Shown one piece after another: positions 15,376-23,258 of a stretch of DNA of 64,000 nt. The position numbers were made by a program, and so were the translations under genes. This DNA is from Pseudomonas gingeri (lineage in GTDB: Bacteria > Pseudomonadota > Gammaproteobacteria > Pseudomonadales > Pseudomonadaceae): positions 1-64,000 of the forward strand of contig NZ_JACAQA010000016.1 in NCBI RefSeq assembly GCF_013385425.1. The letters are read 5' to 3'. Position 1 is the first letter of the stretch, and the number at the start of each line of letters is the position of its first letter. The notes beneath the pieces are model-generated. The model did no database searches. It was not told the DNA's origin and saw only the letters and a list, made by a program, of their open reading frames with translations.

Positions 15376-16929
15376 GTGAGCCAGTCCCTGATTACCGCCC
15401 TGCAAAACCCGGCCCTCTACCCGCATCCGGTGGAAGGCTTCCAGGTTATCGAAACCCACATTTCCTGGGTCCTGCTCACCGGGCCCTATGCCTACAAGAT
15501 CAAGAAACCGGTCAACTTCGGCTTCCTCGACTTCACCGCACTGAGCGCTCGCGCACATTTCTGCGCGGAAGAGCTGCGCCTGAACCAGCGCCTGACCCAC
15601 GACCTGTACCTGGAAGTCCTGCCGATCACCGGCAGCGTCGAGGCCCCCGTCCTGGGCGGCAGCGGTCCGGCCATCGAATATGTGCTGAAAATGCGCCAGT
15701 TCCCGCAGAGCCAGTTGCTGAGCACACTGCAGGCCAACGGTGAACTGACCACCGTGCACATCGACGAAATGGCCCAACAGATCGCCGCGTTCCACCAGAG
15801 CGCCCCCGAAGTGCCGAAAGATCACTACCAGGGCACTCCAGAAGCGGTCATGGACCCGGTCCGGCAGAACTTCGAACAGATCCGCCCCTTCCTCAGCGAA
15901 AAGGCCGACCTGCTGCAACTCGACGCCCTGCAAGCCTGGGCCGAAACCAGTTTCGAGCGCCTCAAGCCGCTGCTGGCCCAGCGCAAGGCCGAAGGTTTCA
16001 TTCGTGAATGCCACGGCGACATCCACCTGGGCAACGCCACCGTCATCGACGGCAAGGTGGTGATCTTCGACTGCATCGAGTTCAACGAACCCTTCCGCTT
16101 CACCGACGTCTACGCCGACACCGGCTTCCTCGCGATGGACCTCGAAGACCGTGGCCTCAAGAGCCTGGCCCGACGCTTTATCAGCCAGTACCTGGAACTG
16201 ACCGGTGACTACCAGGGCCTGGCCCTGCTGAACTTCTACAAGGCCTATCGTGCCCTGGTGCGCGCCAAGGTCGCGCTGTTCAGCATGCCGGCCGAAGATC
16301 CGGTGCAACGCGCCAGCAGCATGCGCCAGTACCGCAACTACGCCAATCTGGCGGAAAGCTACAGCACCATTCCGTCGAGCTTCCTGGCCATCACCAGTGG
16401 TGTCTCCGCCGTCGGCAAGAGCCACGTCGCCCTGCGCCTGGTGGAAGCCCTGGGCGCCGTACGCCTGCGCTCGGATGTCGAACGCAAACGCCTGTTCGGC
16501 GACCAGCAAGTCGAAAACAACGTCGGCGACGGCATCTATAGCCGCGACGCCAGCGTGAGCACCTACCAGCGCCTGCATGAAATCGCCGACACCGTCCTGC
16601 GCGCCGGCTTCCCGGTGGTGATCGACGCCACCTATCTCAAGCGCGAGCAACGCAACGCCGCCGCCCAGGTTGCCGAAGCCACCGGCGTACCGTGCCTGAT
16701 CCTCGATTGCAACGCCCCACAGGCCGTGATCGAAAGCTGGCTGGCCCGGCGCCAGGCCGATGCCGTCGACCCATCCGACGCTACACTGGAAGTGATCGCC
16801 GCCCAGCAAGCCAGCCGCGAGGCCCTGAGCGCCGATGAAGTACTGCGCACCAAGCGTGTCGAAACCCATGAAAGCGGGAGCCTGGACGCCCTGGTCGAGC
16901 AGATTCGCCAGCGTCTGCCGGGTCTGTAA
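15376..16929 (+). CDS. APH-like kinase fused to a P-loop kinase (AAA family ATPase)
   Basis: A 517-residue two-domain protein. Residues of about 1-320 resemble aminoglycoside/choline-kinase folds, with the catalytic loop CHGDIHLGN (about 213-221) and an Asp-containing DCIEF magnesium motif. Residues of about 335-517 form a P-loop kinase domain with Walker A GVSAVGKS (about 341-348) and the IDATYLKR segment seen in zeta-toxin/polynucleotide-kinase-like proteins. The GTG start follows AAGGATCG. This architecture is widespread in proteobacteria, but I know no substrate. It is not a resistance gene by context. Confidence 0.85.
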   Translation: MSQSLITALQNPALYPHPVEGFQVIETHISWVLLTGPYAYKIKKPVNFGFLDFTALSARAHFCAEELRLNQRLTHDLYLEVLPITGSVEAPVLGGSGPAIEYVLKMRQFPQSQLLSTLQANGELTTVHIDEMAQQIAAFHQSAPEVPKDHYQGTPEAVMDPVRQNFEQIRPFLSEKADLLQLDALQAWAETSFERLKPLLAQRKAEGFIRECHGDIHLGNATVIDGKVVIFDCIEFNEPFRFTDVYADTGFLAMDLEDRGLKSLARRFISQYLELTGDYQGLALLNFYKAYRALVRAKVALFSMPAEDPVQRASSMRQYRNYANLAESYSTIPSSFLAITSGVSAVGKSHVALRLVEALGAVRLRSDVERKRLFGDQQVENNVGDGIYSRDASVSTYQRLHEIADTVLRAGFPVVIDATYLKREQRNAAAQVAEATGVPCLILDCNAPQAVIESWLARRQADAVDPSDATLEVIAAQQASREALSADEVLRTKRVETHESGSLDALVEQIRQRLPGL

Positions 16930-16935
16930 AAACTA

Positions 16936-16972
16936 TTTCAGCCGTGGGGCCGCAAGTGCTTCACGGCTGAAA
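16936..16972. other. 11-bp inverted repeat between kinase fusion and pentapeptide gene
   Basis: TTTCAGCCGTG and CACGGCTGAAA pair perfectly around a 15-base loop. There is no U-tract on the plus strand, while the minus strand has TAGTTTTTAC. It may be a terminator for the upstream gene or structure ahead of the TATACT box at 16984-16989. Confidence 0.45.
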
Positions 16973-17018
16973 CATAGTGGCATTATACTGGCGTCATAAT
17001 TCCAACAGGAGACGTCTC

Positions 17019-17360
17019 ATGAGCCATCCCAAGCTGCTCGACTCACCTTTGTTTGCCCTGCTGCACAAGGATGACATTGCCGGCTTCAACAAGGCCCGCC
17101 CCAAGGACGGTCCGATCGACATGCGCGGCGGTGACTTCCGTGGCCTGGACCTGCGCGAACTGAATGCCGAGGGGATCGACTTCACCGATGCCTACTTCCG
17201 CTCCGCCGATCTGCGTGGCGTAGATCTGCAGAAATCCATCCTGGTCGGTGCCAGCGTGGCCCATGCGCAGATTTCCGGCGCTTACTTCCCCGTGGAACTG
17301 ACCCCGGCCGAGATTCTCATGTCGATGCAGTTCGGTACGCGTCTGCGCTACAGCGCCTAG
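17019..17360 (+). CDS. Pentapeptide repeat protein
   Basis: A 113-residue protein. The start at 17019 is chosen because AACAGGAG lies directly upstream and the leading 14 residues of the longer frame are unlike the rest. From about residue 28 the sequence follows the A(D/N)LxX pattern in consecutive fives (DFRGL DLREL NAEGI DFTDA YFRSA DLRGV DLQKS), enough for about two coils of the right-handed quadrilateral helix. It then ends in a short non-repeat tail. It is too short for a gyrase-mimic Qnr protein, and the function is unknown. Confidence 0.88.
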   Translation: MSHPKLLDSPLFALLHKDDIAGFNKARPKDGPIDMRGGDFRGLDLRELNAEGIDFTDAYFRSADLRGVDLQKSILVGASVAHAQISGAYFPVELTPAEILMSMQFGTRLRYSA

Positions 17361-17617
17361 CCCTCGCGGAGGGGCTCGAGGATGGCGGCAGCGCCTGCCG
17401 TCTGGTGCCTGCTCACGGCCTCGACAAGGCTCCTGCTGTACGATTTTTCCCTTTGCGCGCCATCCCTGTGCTGCCGGCCAGCGCTGGAGAAAGCCGCGGC
17501 TTAGAAGCATTTGCACCAACGCCGAGCAAAGAACCACGTTTTTCCTACTGACCGCCTACACTCCTTTTCAGGCTTGCCTACTCTCGTCCACGCAGCGTTC
17601 GGCCGTCGCAAGGAGGC
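17361..17617. other. Intergenic region without a recognisable gene
   Basis: 257 bases between the pentapeptide and TfoX-type genes. The reverse frames in it are short and shadow the neighbours. A TACACT box at 17557-17562 could be the -10 element of the TfoX-cbpA pair, but no convincing -35 is visible. Confidence 0.4.
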
Positions 17618-17620
17618 TTG

Positions 17621-17893
17621 ATGAACGATGAACTGCAACACCTGAAGAACCTTGGCAAGACGTCGGCGCAATGGCTGCACGCGGTGGGTATCCATAGCGC
17701 ATCGGATTTGCGTCGACTGGGAGCGGTGGATGCCTACCGCGCGGTACGAACCCGCGGATTCCGGGCATCGAAAGTGCTGTTGTATGCGATCGAAGGCGCC
17801 TTGATGGACATTCATTGGAACGATATCCCTCAAGAACGCAAAGAAGCCTTGAATAAACAGTTGGACGCGATATCGTCGCGTCATAAAAACTGA
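17621..17893 (+). CDS. TfoX C-terminal domain protein
   Basis: A 90-residue stand-alone TfoX_C domain with helix-hairpin-helix-like motifs: LKNLGKTSAQWLHAVGIHS (about 7-25), then DLRRLGAVDAYRAVR. The N-terminal TfoX/Sxy domain is missing, so it is not a full competence regulator. The ATG at 17621 follows AGGAGG. It is probably cotranscribed with the cyclic-nucleotide-binding gene 15 bases downstream, the same pairing I recall in P. aeruginosa (PA4703-PA4704). DNA or protein binding is possible; the role is unknown. Confidence 0.85.
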   Translation: MNDELQHLKNLGKTSAQWLHAVGIHSASDLRRLGAVDAYRAVRTRGFRASKVLLYAIEGALMDIHWNDIPQERKEALNKQLDAISSRHKN

Positions 17894-17908
17894 TTTCGCA
17901 GGTTTGGC

Positions 17909-18709
17909 ATGTATCTACTCGGGGAGCAACCGGCCTACGCCGAAGAACTGATCAATCGTCTGCAGACGATTCCGGCACAGCTGCTCAAAGGTTTGCCCCC
18001 CTGCGCGGCCCCCCTGGAGCTTGAGCAAATCGCTGACCTCGGTGCCTTGCTGCCCGCCGATCAGGTGTTCCTGATCGACAGCGGCCTGCTGCATGCCCGG
18101 GTCGACGAGCGTGCATTATTCTATTTGCATGAAGGCGACCTGGTCGGATTGCGCCAGGGCATCGACTGGCCGCGCTGCGTGCTGAGCAGCGACAACCCGC
18201 TGCGTCTGATTCCCTACCGGCGCACCGACCTCTTCACCCATATCTACGCCGACGAAAGCCGCGCCGAAGCGCTGCTGCGTTACCTGATCGGCCAGACCGC
18301 CCTGCTCTCCGACGCCGTCACCCGCCTGAAACAGCCGGAATTTCGCAGCAGCAACGGCTTCCAGCAGGTGGCCAGTGGTGAAGTGATGATCCGCCAAGGT
18401 GACGATGCCGACCATGTCTTCATCATTACCGACGGACACGCCGAGGCCTTTGTCGACGGGCACAAGGTCGGCGATGTGCCCAAGGACGAGATTTTCGGCG
18501 CCATGGCGGTGTTCACCGGCGAGAAACGCAGCGCCAGCGTGATCGCCAGCCAGCCGTGCACGGTCATGCTGATCCCCAAGGAGCAATTCCTCAGCCTGAC
18601 CCAGAGCAACCCGCGCATCGCCCACAGCTTGATCGAAAGCATGGCCCGACGCATCGATTTGCTGAACAAGGAAGTCACGCGCCTGAGCGCCATCGGCACG
18701 GCGCGCTGA
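17909..18709 (+). CDS. cbpA: Cyclic-nucleotide-binding protein, CbpA homologue
   Basis: 266 residues without any DNA-binding HTH. The N-terminal ~145 residues are a degenerate CNB-like region; the C-terminal half (about 150-245) is a clear cNMP-binding beta-roll. The phosphate-binding cassette reads FGAMAVFTGEKRSASV: the phosphate-contacting Arg is kept, but the usual Glu of FGE is Ala. P. aeruginosa CbpA (PA4704) is a Vfr-controlled, polar cAMP-binding protein in the same place beside PrrF, which supports the name. Whether this copy binds cAMP normally is open because of the Glu-to-Ala change. Confidence 0.85.
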   Translation: MYLLGEQPAYAEELINRLQTIPAQLLKGLPPCAAPLELEQIADLGALLPADQVFLIDSGLLHARVDERALFYLHEGDLVGLRQGIDWPRCVLSSDNPLRLIPYRRTDLFTHIYADESRAEALLRYLIGQTALLSDAVTRLKQPEFRSSNGFQQVASGEVMIRQGDDADHVFIITDGHAEAFVDGHKVGDVPKDEIFGAMAVFTGEKRSASVIASQPCTVMLIPKEQFLSLTQSNPRIAHSLIESMARRIDLLNKEVTRLSAIGTAR

Positions 18710-18773
18710 ACCACCGCGACACTCGATCACTCATCCGGCGTCGCACCCTGGACGAACGGTCGAGAAAAAGACA

Positions 18774-18801
18774 TTGACTTAGAAATGAGAATCGTTATGA
18801 T
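18774..18801 (+). promoter_or_regulatory. prrF promoter with overlapping Fur box
   Basis: TTGACT (18774-18779) and TATGAT (18796-18801) are spaced 16 bases apart. Between and over them lies AATGAGAATCGTTAT (18784-18798), which matches 13 of 15 central positions of the Fur consensus. Fe-loaded Fur would therefore block the promoter directly. Confidence 0.85.
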
Positions 18802-18807
18802 TATCAC

Positions 18808-18921
18808 AACTGATCGCGAGATCGGTTGGATTTTCTGGAAGGCCCTGGTTCGGACTCTCAGATTATCTCCTCATCAGGCTAATCACGGTTATTGACCCGG
18901 CTTTTTGCCGGGTCTTTTTTT
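18808..18921 (+). ncRNA. prrF: PrrF iron-responsive small RNA
   Basis: An ~114-base RNA from just after the TATGAT box to a strong terminator. Two blocks are diagnostic for PrrF: AACTGATCGCGAGATC at the 5' end, and GATTATCTCCTCATCAGG with its continuation TAATCACGG in the core (18861-18888). Under iron starvation PrrF, with Hfq, represses mRNAs of non-essential iron proteins (sodB, sdh, acnA-type targets, and antR-type regulators in P. aeruginosa). Only one copy is present, unlike the tandem prrF1-prrF2 of P. aeruginosa, so no PrrH read-through RNA is expected here. A second copy elsewhere in the genome is likely. Confidence 0.93.
18894..18921 (+). terminator. Rho-independent terminator of prrF
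   Basis: GACCCGGC and GCCGGGTC pair around a five-T loop, followed by seven T residues. This is the Hfq-friendly 3' end typical of PrrF. Confidence 0.93.
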
Positions 18922-18967
18922 GCCTGTCCGAAAGCCAGCCGGCAGAGATCCCGGCCCCCCAGGTGCG

Positions 18968-19750
18968 TCAGGCCTCCCCGACCTCCGGCGCGACCGGAGA
19001 TTCCAGTCGCGCCAGCAACTCATCCAGCAAGCCGGAAGCCCCGAGCCGTACGTGATCGGCGTTGACCCAGGCAGCGCCGAAACGCGCGCGCGCCAGTTCG
19101 ATATAGGTCCGCGCATCATCGAAGGTGCGGATACCGCCGGAAGCCTTCAGCCCCACCAGCCCGCCCCGCTCGGCAATGGCTTCAAGCATGATGCGCACGG
19201 CCTGTTCGGTCGCATTGACCAGGACTTTGCCGGTACTGGTCTTGAGAAAGTCGGCGCCGGCGGCAATCGCGTCCTGGCTGGCCTGGCGGATCATCTGCGG
19301 GTCGCGCAACTCACCGGTCTCCAGGATCACCTTGAGTTTGGCCCGCCCCTGGCAGGCATCACGACAGGCGGCGACCATGCTCAGGCCGGTCTGCGCATCG
19401 CCCATCAACAACGAGCGATAGGGATAGACCAGGTCCACCTCATTGGCGCCGGCGGCGATCGCCTCCAGGGTTTCAGCGACCACCGAGGCGACATTCGGTC
19501 CGCCATGGGGGAAGTTGACCACCGTGGCGACCCGGATCGCCTGCCCGCCCTGCGCATCGAGAGCCCGTCGCGCCAGGGCGACAAAACGTGGAAACACGCA
19601 CACCGCCGCCACCGGACCGAATGGCGTCTGCGCCCGCTGGCAAAGCGAAAGGATGCGCTCGTCATCGTCATCGCCACTCAGCGAGGTCAAGTCGAGCAGG
19701 CCAATGGCCTGGCGTGCCAGTTGTTGATCGGCCTCATTCATCTGCTTCAT
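18968..19750 (-). CDS. deoC: Deoxyribose-phosphate aldolase
   Basis: Cleaves 2-deoxyribose-5-phosphate to glyceraldehyde-3-phosphate and acetaldehyde (class I, Schiff base). The ATG at 19750 (260 residues, matching the 259-residue E. coli enzyme) has GGGAG upstream. The catalytic Asp region is NEVDLVYPYRSLLMGD (about 100), the Schiff-base Lys is in FLKTSTGK (about 165), and the activating Lys is in VGLKASGGIR (about 200). It stands alone, without other deo genes, between PrrF and the phuT relic, and its stop is 46 bases from the PrrF terminator. Confidence 0.95.
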   Translation of the reverse strand: MKQMNEADQQLARQAIGLLDLTSLSGDDDDERILSLCQRAQTPFGPVAAVCVFPRFVALARRALDAQGGQAIRVATVVNFPHGGPNVASVVAETLEAIAAGANEVDLVYPYRSLLMGDAQTGLSMVAACRDACQGRAKLKVILETGELRDPQMIRQASQDAIAAGADFLKTSTGKVLVNATEQAVRIMLEAIAERGGLVGLKASGGIRTFDDARTYIELARARFGAAWVNADHVRLGASGLLDELLARLESPVAPEVGEA

Positions 19751-19777
19751 CTTCACTCCCAATCCGGATCGTTGCAT

Positions 19778-20159
19778 AAACCTGACAAGCGTCCGAGGCG
19801 CCTCCTCGGCGGTCCTGGCTGCCGGATGAGGCGAAATACGCTATGGGCAGCAGGATAAAGGACTCGTCCGCGCCAAGGCATGTGTCAACCAAAGACCGGG
19901 ACTCGACCCACATCAGAACAAGATGCGTCCTACCCACTACTGGTAGCCGATACTCGGCAAGGCTTTCAGGGATTCAGGGGGCTGGCTGGTGGTATCGACC
20001 CCGACCAATTTAGACTCCGCCCCCAGGACACTGACCCATTCCGACAACGCCCCGCCGGCGCTGACCCAGCGTAGCGGCAGTTCGGTCGCCAGGACGGCAT
20101 GGCTGAGCGCCAGCCCGGCGACGAGGACAAACAGGTGCGAGGCTCCCTAAAGGATCAAC
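19778..20159. other. Intergenic region holding the phuT relic
   Basis: 382 bases between deoC and the Rieske gene. Apart from the heme-transporter fragment (19937-20137) I find no intact gene. Frames at 19880-20074 (+) and 19734-19937 (-) have no recognisable sequence and are judged spurious. Confidence 0.6.
19937..20137 (-). pseudogene. phuT: Remnant of a hemin ABC-transporter substrate-binding protein (PhuT/HmuT)
   Basis: Read on the minus strand, 66 codons encode a signal-peptide-like HLFVLVAGLALSHAVLA followed by LPLRWVSAGGALSEWV and LVGVDTTSQPPESLKAL, ending PSIGYQ then a TAG. That is the signal peptide and first ~45 mature residues of a heme-binding PhuT/HmuT, a family of roughly 290-300 residues. 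An in-frame TAG at 20147-20149 and no ATG/GTG/TTG between it and the fragment show that the start is gone too; nothing homologous follows the stop. In P. aeruginosa the phu locus lies beside prrF with phuSTUVW running toward it, so this is a deletion scar in place. Confidence 0.85.
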
Positions 20160-20477
20160 ATGAAATTTCTCTGCGACTCGAACACCCTGGCCGACAACAG
20201 CAGTCGTGGTTTTGATGTGGACGGGCGGCCGCTGTTGGCCGTGCGCCGCGAGGGCCGGGTCTATGTCTACCAGAATCGCTGCCCGCACCGCGGCATCCCC
20301 CTGGAGTGGCGACCCGACCAGTTTCTCGACCCCAGCGCCAGCCTGATCCAGTGCGCAACCCACGGCGCGCTGTTCCTGATTGAAAGCGGTGAGTGCGTGG
20401 CCGGACCTTGCGCCGGGCAGTCACTGCTGGCGATCCCTTGCACGGAAGACGCGCAGGGCATCTGGCTGACGCCGTGA
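20160..20477 (+). CDS. Rieske [2Fe-2S] ferredoxin-like protein
   Basis: A 105-residue small soluble Rieske protein with no signal or TM helix. Cluster ligands are C41-P-H43 (CPHRG) and C65-x2-H68 (CATHG), the standard two-Cys/two-His arrangement with the loop glycines kept. It looks like the electron-transfer ferredoxins of oxygenase systems or the orphan Rieske proteins common in Pseudomonas. No oxygenase or reductase lies nearby, so its partner is unknown. It starts 23 bases from the phuT relic, divergently. Confidence 0.92.
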   Translation: MKFLCDSNTLADNSSRGFDVDGRPLLAVRREGRVYVYQNRCPHRGIPLEWRPDQFLDPSASLIQCATHGALFLIESGECVAGPCAGQSLLAIPCTEDAQGIWLTP

Positions 20478-20481
20478 GCCG

Positions 20482-21189
20482 CTAGAGCCGCACCGGCAAC
20501 CGGCGATCGACGCGGATCTCCTCCGGCGTCAGGCTCACCCCATAGGCCAGCACCTCGACCCCGGCCGCCACCGCTTCACGCAGGGCCGCGGCATAACCCG
20601 GATCAATTTCCTCGGCCGGCCGCACCGCCTCGATGCCGGTCAGGTTCACGCAATACAGCTGCACCGCCCGCACACCTTCGCGTGCCAGGGTGGCCAGCTC
20701 GCGCAGATGCTTGGCGCCGCGCTGGGTCACCGCATCCGGAAAGGCCGCCACCGCCGTACCGTCGAAGCCGAGGGTGACGCTTTTGACTTCGACAAACGCA
20801 GGCCCCGTCGGATAGTCGAGACGAAAGTCGATCCGGCTGTTCTCCTGACCGTAGGCCACTTCACGCTTCAAAACGGTAAAACCGTTCAGTTCGCTGATGA
20901 CCCCGGCGCGCAGCGCTTCCTCGACCAAAGGATTGGCCCGCGCGGTATTCACGCAGGCCAATCGCCCCTGGGGGGTTTCACCGATCTCCCAGGTGCCGGG
21001 CAACTTGCGCTTGGGGTCATTGGAGCGACTGAACCAGACCTGCCCGCCCGGCACCATGCAATTGAGCATCGAGCCGGTATTGGGACAGTGAATGGTCAGC
21101 AACTCGCCGGAGGCGGTTTCGATGTCCGCCAGGAAACGTTTGTAGCGCTGGATCAGACGACCTTCTTCGAGGGCAGGAGAAAAACGCAT
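20482..21189 (-). CDS. sfsA: Sugar fermentation stimulation protein SfsA
   Basis: A 235-residue SfsA family protein of the normal length. Typical segments are LIQRYKRFLADIE at the N-terminus, HCPNTGSMLNC (about 38-48), the PD-(D/E)xK-like core RIDFRLDYPTG...FVEVKSVTL, and FPDAVTQRGAKHLREL. E. coli SfsA was described as a non-specific DNA-binding activator of maltose genes; the core resembles a nuclease fold. The start overlaps the preceding aminotransferase stop by one base (TGATG), so the two are coupled. Confidence 0.93.
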   Translation of the reverse strand: MRFSPALEEGRLIQRYKRFLADIETASGELLTIHCPNTGSMLNCMVPGGQVWFSRSNDPKRKLPGTWEIGETPQGRLACVNTARANPLVEEALRAGVISELNGFTVLKREVAYGQENSRIDFRLDYPTGPAFVEVKSVTLGFDGTAVAAFPDAVTQRGAKHLRELATLAREGVRAVQLYCVNLTGIEAVRPAEEIDPGYAAALREAVAAGVEVLAYGVSLTPEEIRVDRRLPVRL

Positions 21190-22361
21190 CAGCCTTGCCA
21201 GCTCCGCAGACCCCGGGCAATCCGCTCCACCGCCTGCTCAAGGCGCGGCAGGCTCTGGGTGTAGGCAAACCGCACATGATGGCTGGCCAGGTGACGACCG
21301 AAGTCCAGCCCCGGGGTAAAGGCCACATGTTCGGTTTCGAGGAAATGTCGGCAGAACGCGAAGGCATCACCGCCGAACGCGCTGATATCGGCGTACAAGT
21401 AGAAAGCGCCCTGGGGCTCCACGGCGATCCCGAAACCCAGCTCGCGCAACGCCGGCAAGAGGAAGTCGCGACGGCGCCCGAACTCGGCCCGGCGCTCTTC
21501 GAGAATGCTCAGGGTCGCCGGTTCGAAACAGGCCAGCGCCGCATGCTGGGCCATGCTCGGCGCACTGATGTAGAGGTTCTGCGCGAGTTTTTCCAGGTCC
21601 GCCACCGCTTCCGGCGGCGCCACCAGCCAGCCCAGCCGCCAGCCGGTCATGCCGAAATATTTGGAAAAGCTGTTGAGCACAAAGGCGCTGTCATCGACTT
21701 CCAGCACGCTGGCCGCATCGCAGCCGTAGGTCAGGCCGTGATAGATCTCGTCCACCACCAGATGGCCATGACGCTCCTTGACCGCCGCCGACAGCGCCCC
21801 CAGTTCGTCCCGCGTCAGCAGGGTCCCGGTGGGGTTGGCCGGCGATGCCACCAAGGCGCCGACACTGTCCTGGTCCCAATGCCGCGCCACCAGGTCGGCG
21901 GTGAGCTGATAACGCACCTCAGGCCCGACCGGCACCAGTTGCGCCGCGCCCTCGACCAGGCGCAGGAAATGCCGGTTGCACGGGTAGCCCGGATCGGCAA
22001 GCAGCCAGTGTTTACCGGGGTCCACCAGCAAACTGGTGGCCAACAGCAGCGCACCGGAACCACCCGGAGTGATCAAAATACGCTGCGGATCGATATCCAG
22101 CCCGTAACGCTGCTGATAAAAGCCTGCTATCGCCTCACGCAATTGCGGCAGCCCACGTGCCGCCGTATAACGGGTCTTACCCGTCTCCAGCGCGGCCTGG
22201 CCGGCGCGAATGATCGGCGCGGCGGTGGTGAAGTCCGGCTCACCGATCTCGAGGTGGATCACATCATGCCCGGCGGCCTGCAACTCATTGGCGCGCGCCA
22301 GCAGCGCCATCACATGAAAGGGTTCGATTGCGCGGCTGCGCGCGCTGTAGTGCTGAGTCAT
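21189..22361 (-). CDS. PLP-dependent class I/II aminotransferase
   Basis: 390 residues, fold-type I. The PLP Lys lies in NSFSKYFGMTGWRLGW (about residue 233-248), with the phosphate/ring contacts NPTGTLL and VDEIYHGL. It resembles the subgroup placed between sfsA and dksA in pseudomonads (PA4722-like), annotated as aspartate/aromatic-type aminotransferase. The exact amino donor cannot be read from sequence. It forms a two-gene operon with sfsA, transcribed away from dksA. Confidence 0.9.
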   Translation of the reverse strand: MTQHYSARSRAIEPFHVMALLARANELQAAGHDVIHLEIGEPDFTTAAPIIRAGQAALETGKTRYTAARGLPQLREAIAGFYQQRYGLDIDPQRILITPGGSGALLLATSLLVDPGKHWLLADPGYPCNRHFLRLVEGAAQLVPVGPEVRYQLTADLVARHWDQDSVGALVASPANPTGTLLTRDELGALSAAVKERHGHLVVDEIYHGLTYGCDAASVLEVDDSAFVLNSFSKYFGMTGWRLGWLVAPPEAVADLEKLAQNLYISAPSMAQHAALACFEPATLSILEERRAEFGRRRDFLLPALRELGFGIAVEPQGAFYLYADISAFGGDAFAFCRHFLETEHVAFTPGLDFGRHLASHHVRFAYTQSLPRLEQAVERIARGLRSWQG

Positions 22362-22709
22362 GGGCCTTCCTTGATTTGACGGGGAATGGGCGATAGACCG
22401 ATTCTACCCAACCTCGATCACCCTGGAATGTTTAAAGCATCCTACGTTCCCCGGAAGATTGACTAAAATAAACAATTAACCATTGCTTCATGAAGCTGAC
22501 GCCTTTCATCCGGCATATATTGGCCCGCTTCTTGTAGGAGGGGGACGTTCAGTCACGACGTTCGACTCGACAAGTCCAGCCTCGACAACCGGGAGTAGCG
22601 CACCCCGATTCGATCTGGTAAGTTCGCCCGCTTGCAGCCGCAGGGCCGGCAGGTGTCGGTGATGTTGAAATCCTGCGCAATGGATTAGAAGAGTAGAGGC
22701 GGTCCATTC
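22362..22709 (+). other. dksA upstream region
   Basis: 348 bases between the divergent aminotransferase and dksA genes. There is no ORF of interest. A TATATT box (22516-22521) followed by a GC-rich discriminator GGCCCGC (22522-22528) could be the dksA promoter. A GC-rich discriminator would suit ppGpp/DksA-sensitive autoregulation, but no good -35 is evident. Confidence 0.35.
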
Positions 22710-23156
22710 ATGCCCACCCAAGCAAAGCAGCAAAGCACTGAGCCAAAGATCGGCGGCTTCGAACCCTATGTTGAAAGCAAGGGCGAGGAGTACATGGGCG
22801 AGCCCATGCGCAAGCACTTCACCAAGATCCTGCAGAAATGGAAGCAGGAATTGATGCATGAAGTCGACCGTACCGTTGATCACATGAAGGACGAAGCGGC
22901 GAACTTCCCTGACCCGGCGGACCGTGCCAGCCAGGAAGAAGAGTTCAGCCTCGAACTGCGTGCCCGCGACCGCGAGCGCAAGCTGATCAAGAAAATCGAC
23001 AAGACCCTGCAGCTCATCGAAGACGAAGAGTATGGCTGGTGCGAGTCCTGTGGCGTCGAGATCGGCATCCGCCGGCTGGAAGCCCGACCGACCGCCGACA
23101 TGTGCGTCGACTGCAAGACCCTGGCGGAAATCAAGGAAAAACAGGTCGGCAAGTAG
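22710..23156 (+). CDS. dksA: RNA polymerase-binding transcription factor DksA
   Basis: A 148-residue secondary-channel factor that, with ppGpp, resets transcription at rRNA and amino-acid promoters. A coiled-coil finger of about residues 40-110 carries the conserved acidic tip (DPADRASQEEE). The zinc finger is complete: C-x2-C (CESC) and C-x2-C (CVDC) near residues 111-136, so this is the Zn-binding DksA, not the Cys-poor DksA2. A clear terminator follows the stop codon. Confidence 0.98.
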   Translation: MPTQAKQQSTEPKIGGFEPYVESKGEEYMGEPMRKHFTKILQKWKQELMHEVDRTVDHMKDEAANFPDPADRASQEEEFSLELRARDRERKLIKKIDKTLQLIEDEEYGWCESCGVEIGIRRLEARPTADMCVDCKTLAEIKEKQVGK

Positions 23157-23176
23157 TCCCTGCCGAAACCTGAGCA

Positions 23177-23205
23177 AACGGAGCGTGCGAACGCTCCGTT
23201 TTCAT
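23177..23205 (+). terminator. Rho-independent terminator of dksA
   Basis: AACGGAGCG and CGCTCCGTT pair around a six-base loop, followed by TTCATTTG. It begins 20 bases past the dksA stop. Confidence 0.85.
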
Positions 23206-23258
23206 TTGTGTCGCCGACGCGGCTTATCGCCTACGGATTCTCCAGTAATATCCGAACC

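Noticed and set aside
18784..18798. Reading the iron-box region as part of a gene upstream of deoC
   Set aside because: The promoter, PrrF blocks and terminator point rightwards; no ORF fits.
19880..20074. 64-codon plus-strand frame in the deoC-Rieske gap
   Set aside because: Overlaps the phuT relic in antisense, has no ribosome site and no recognisable sequence.
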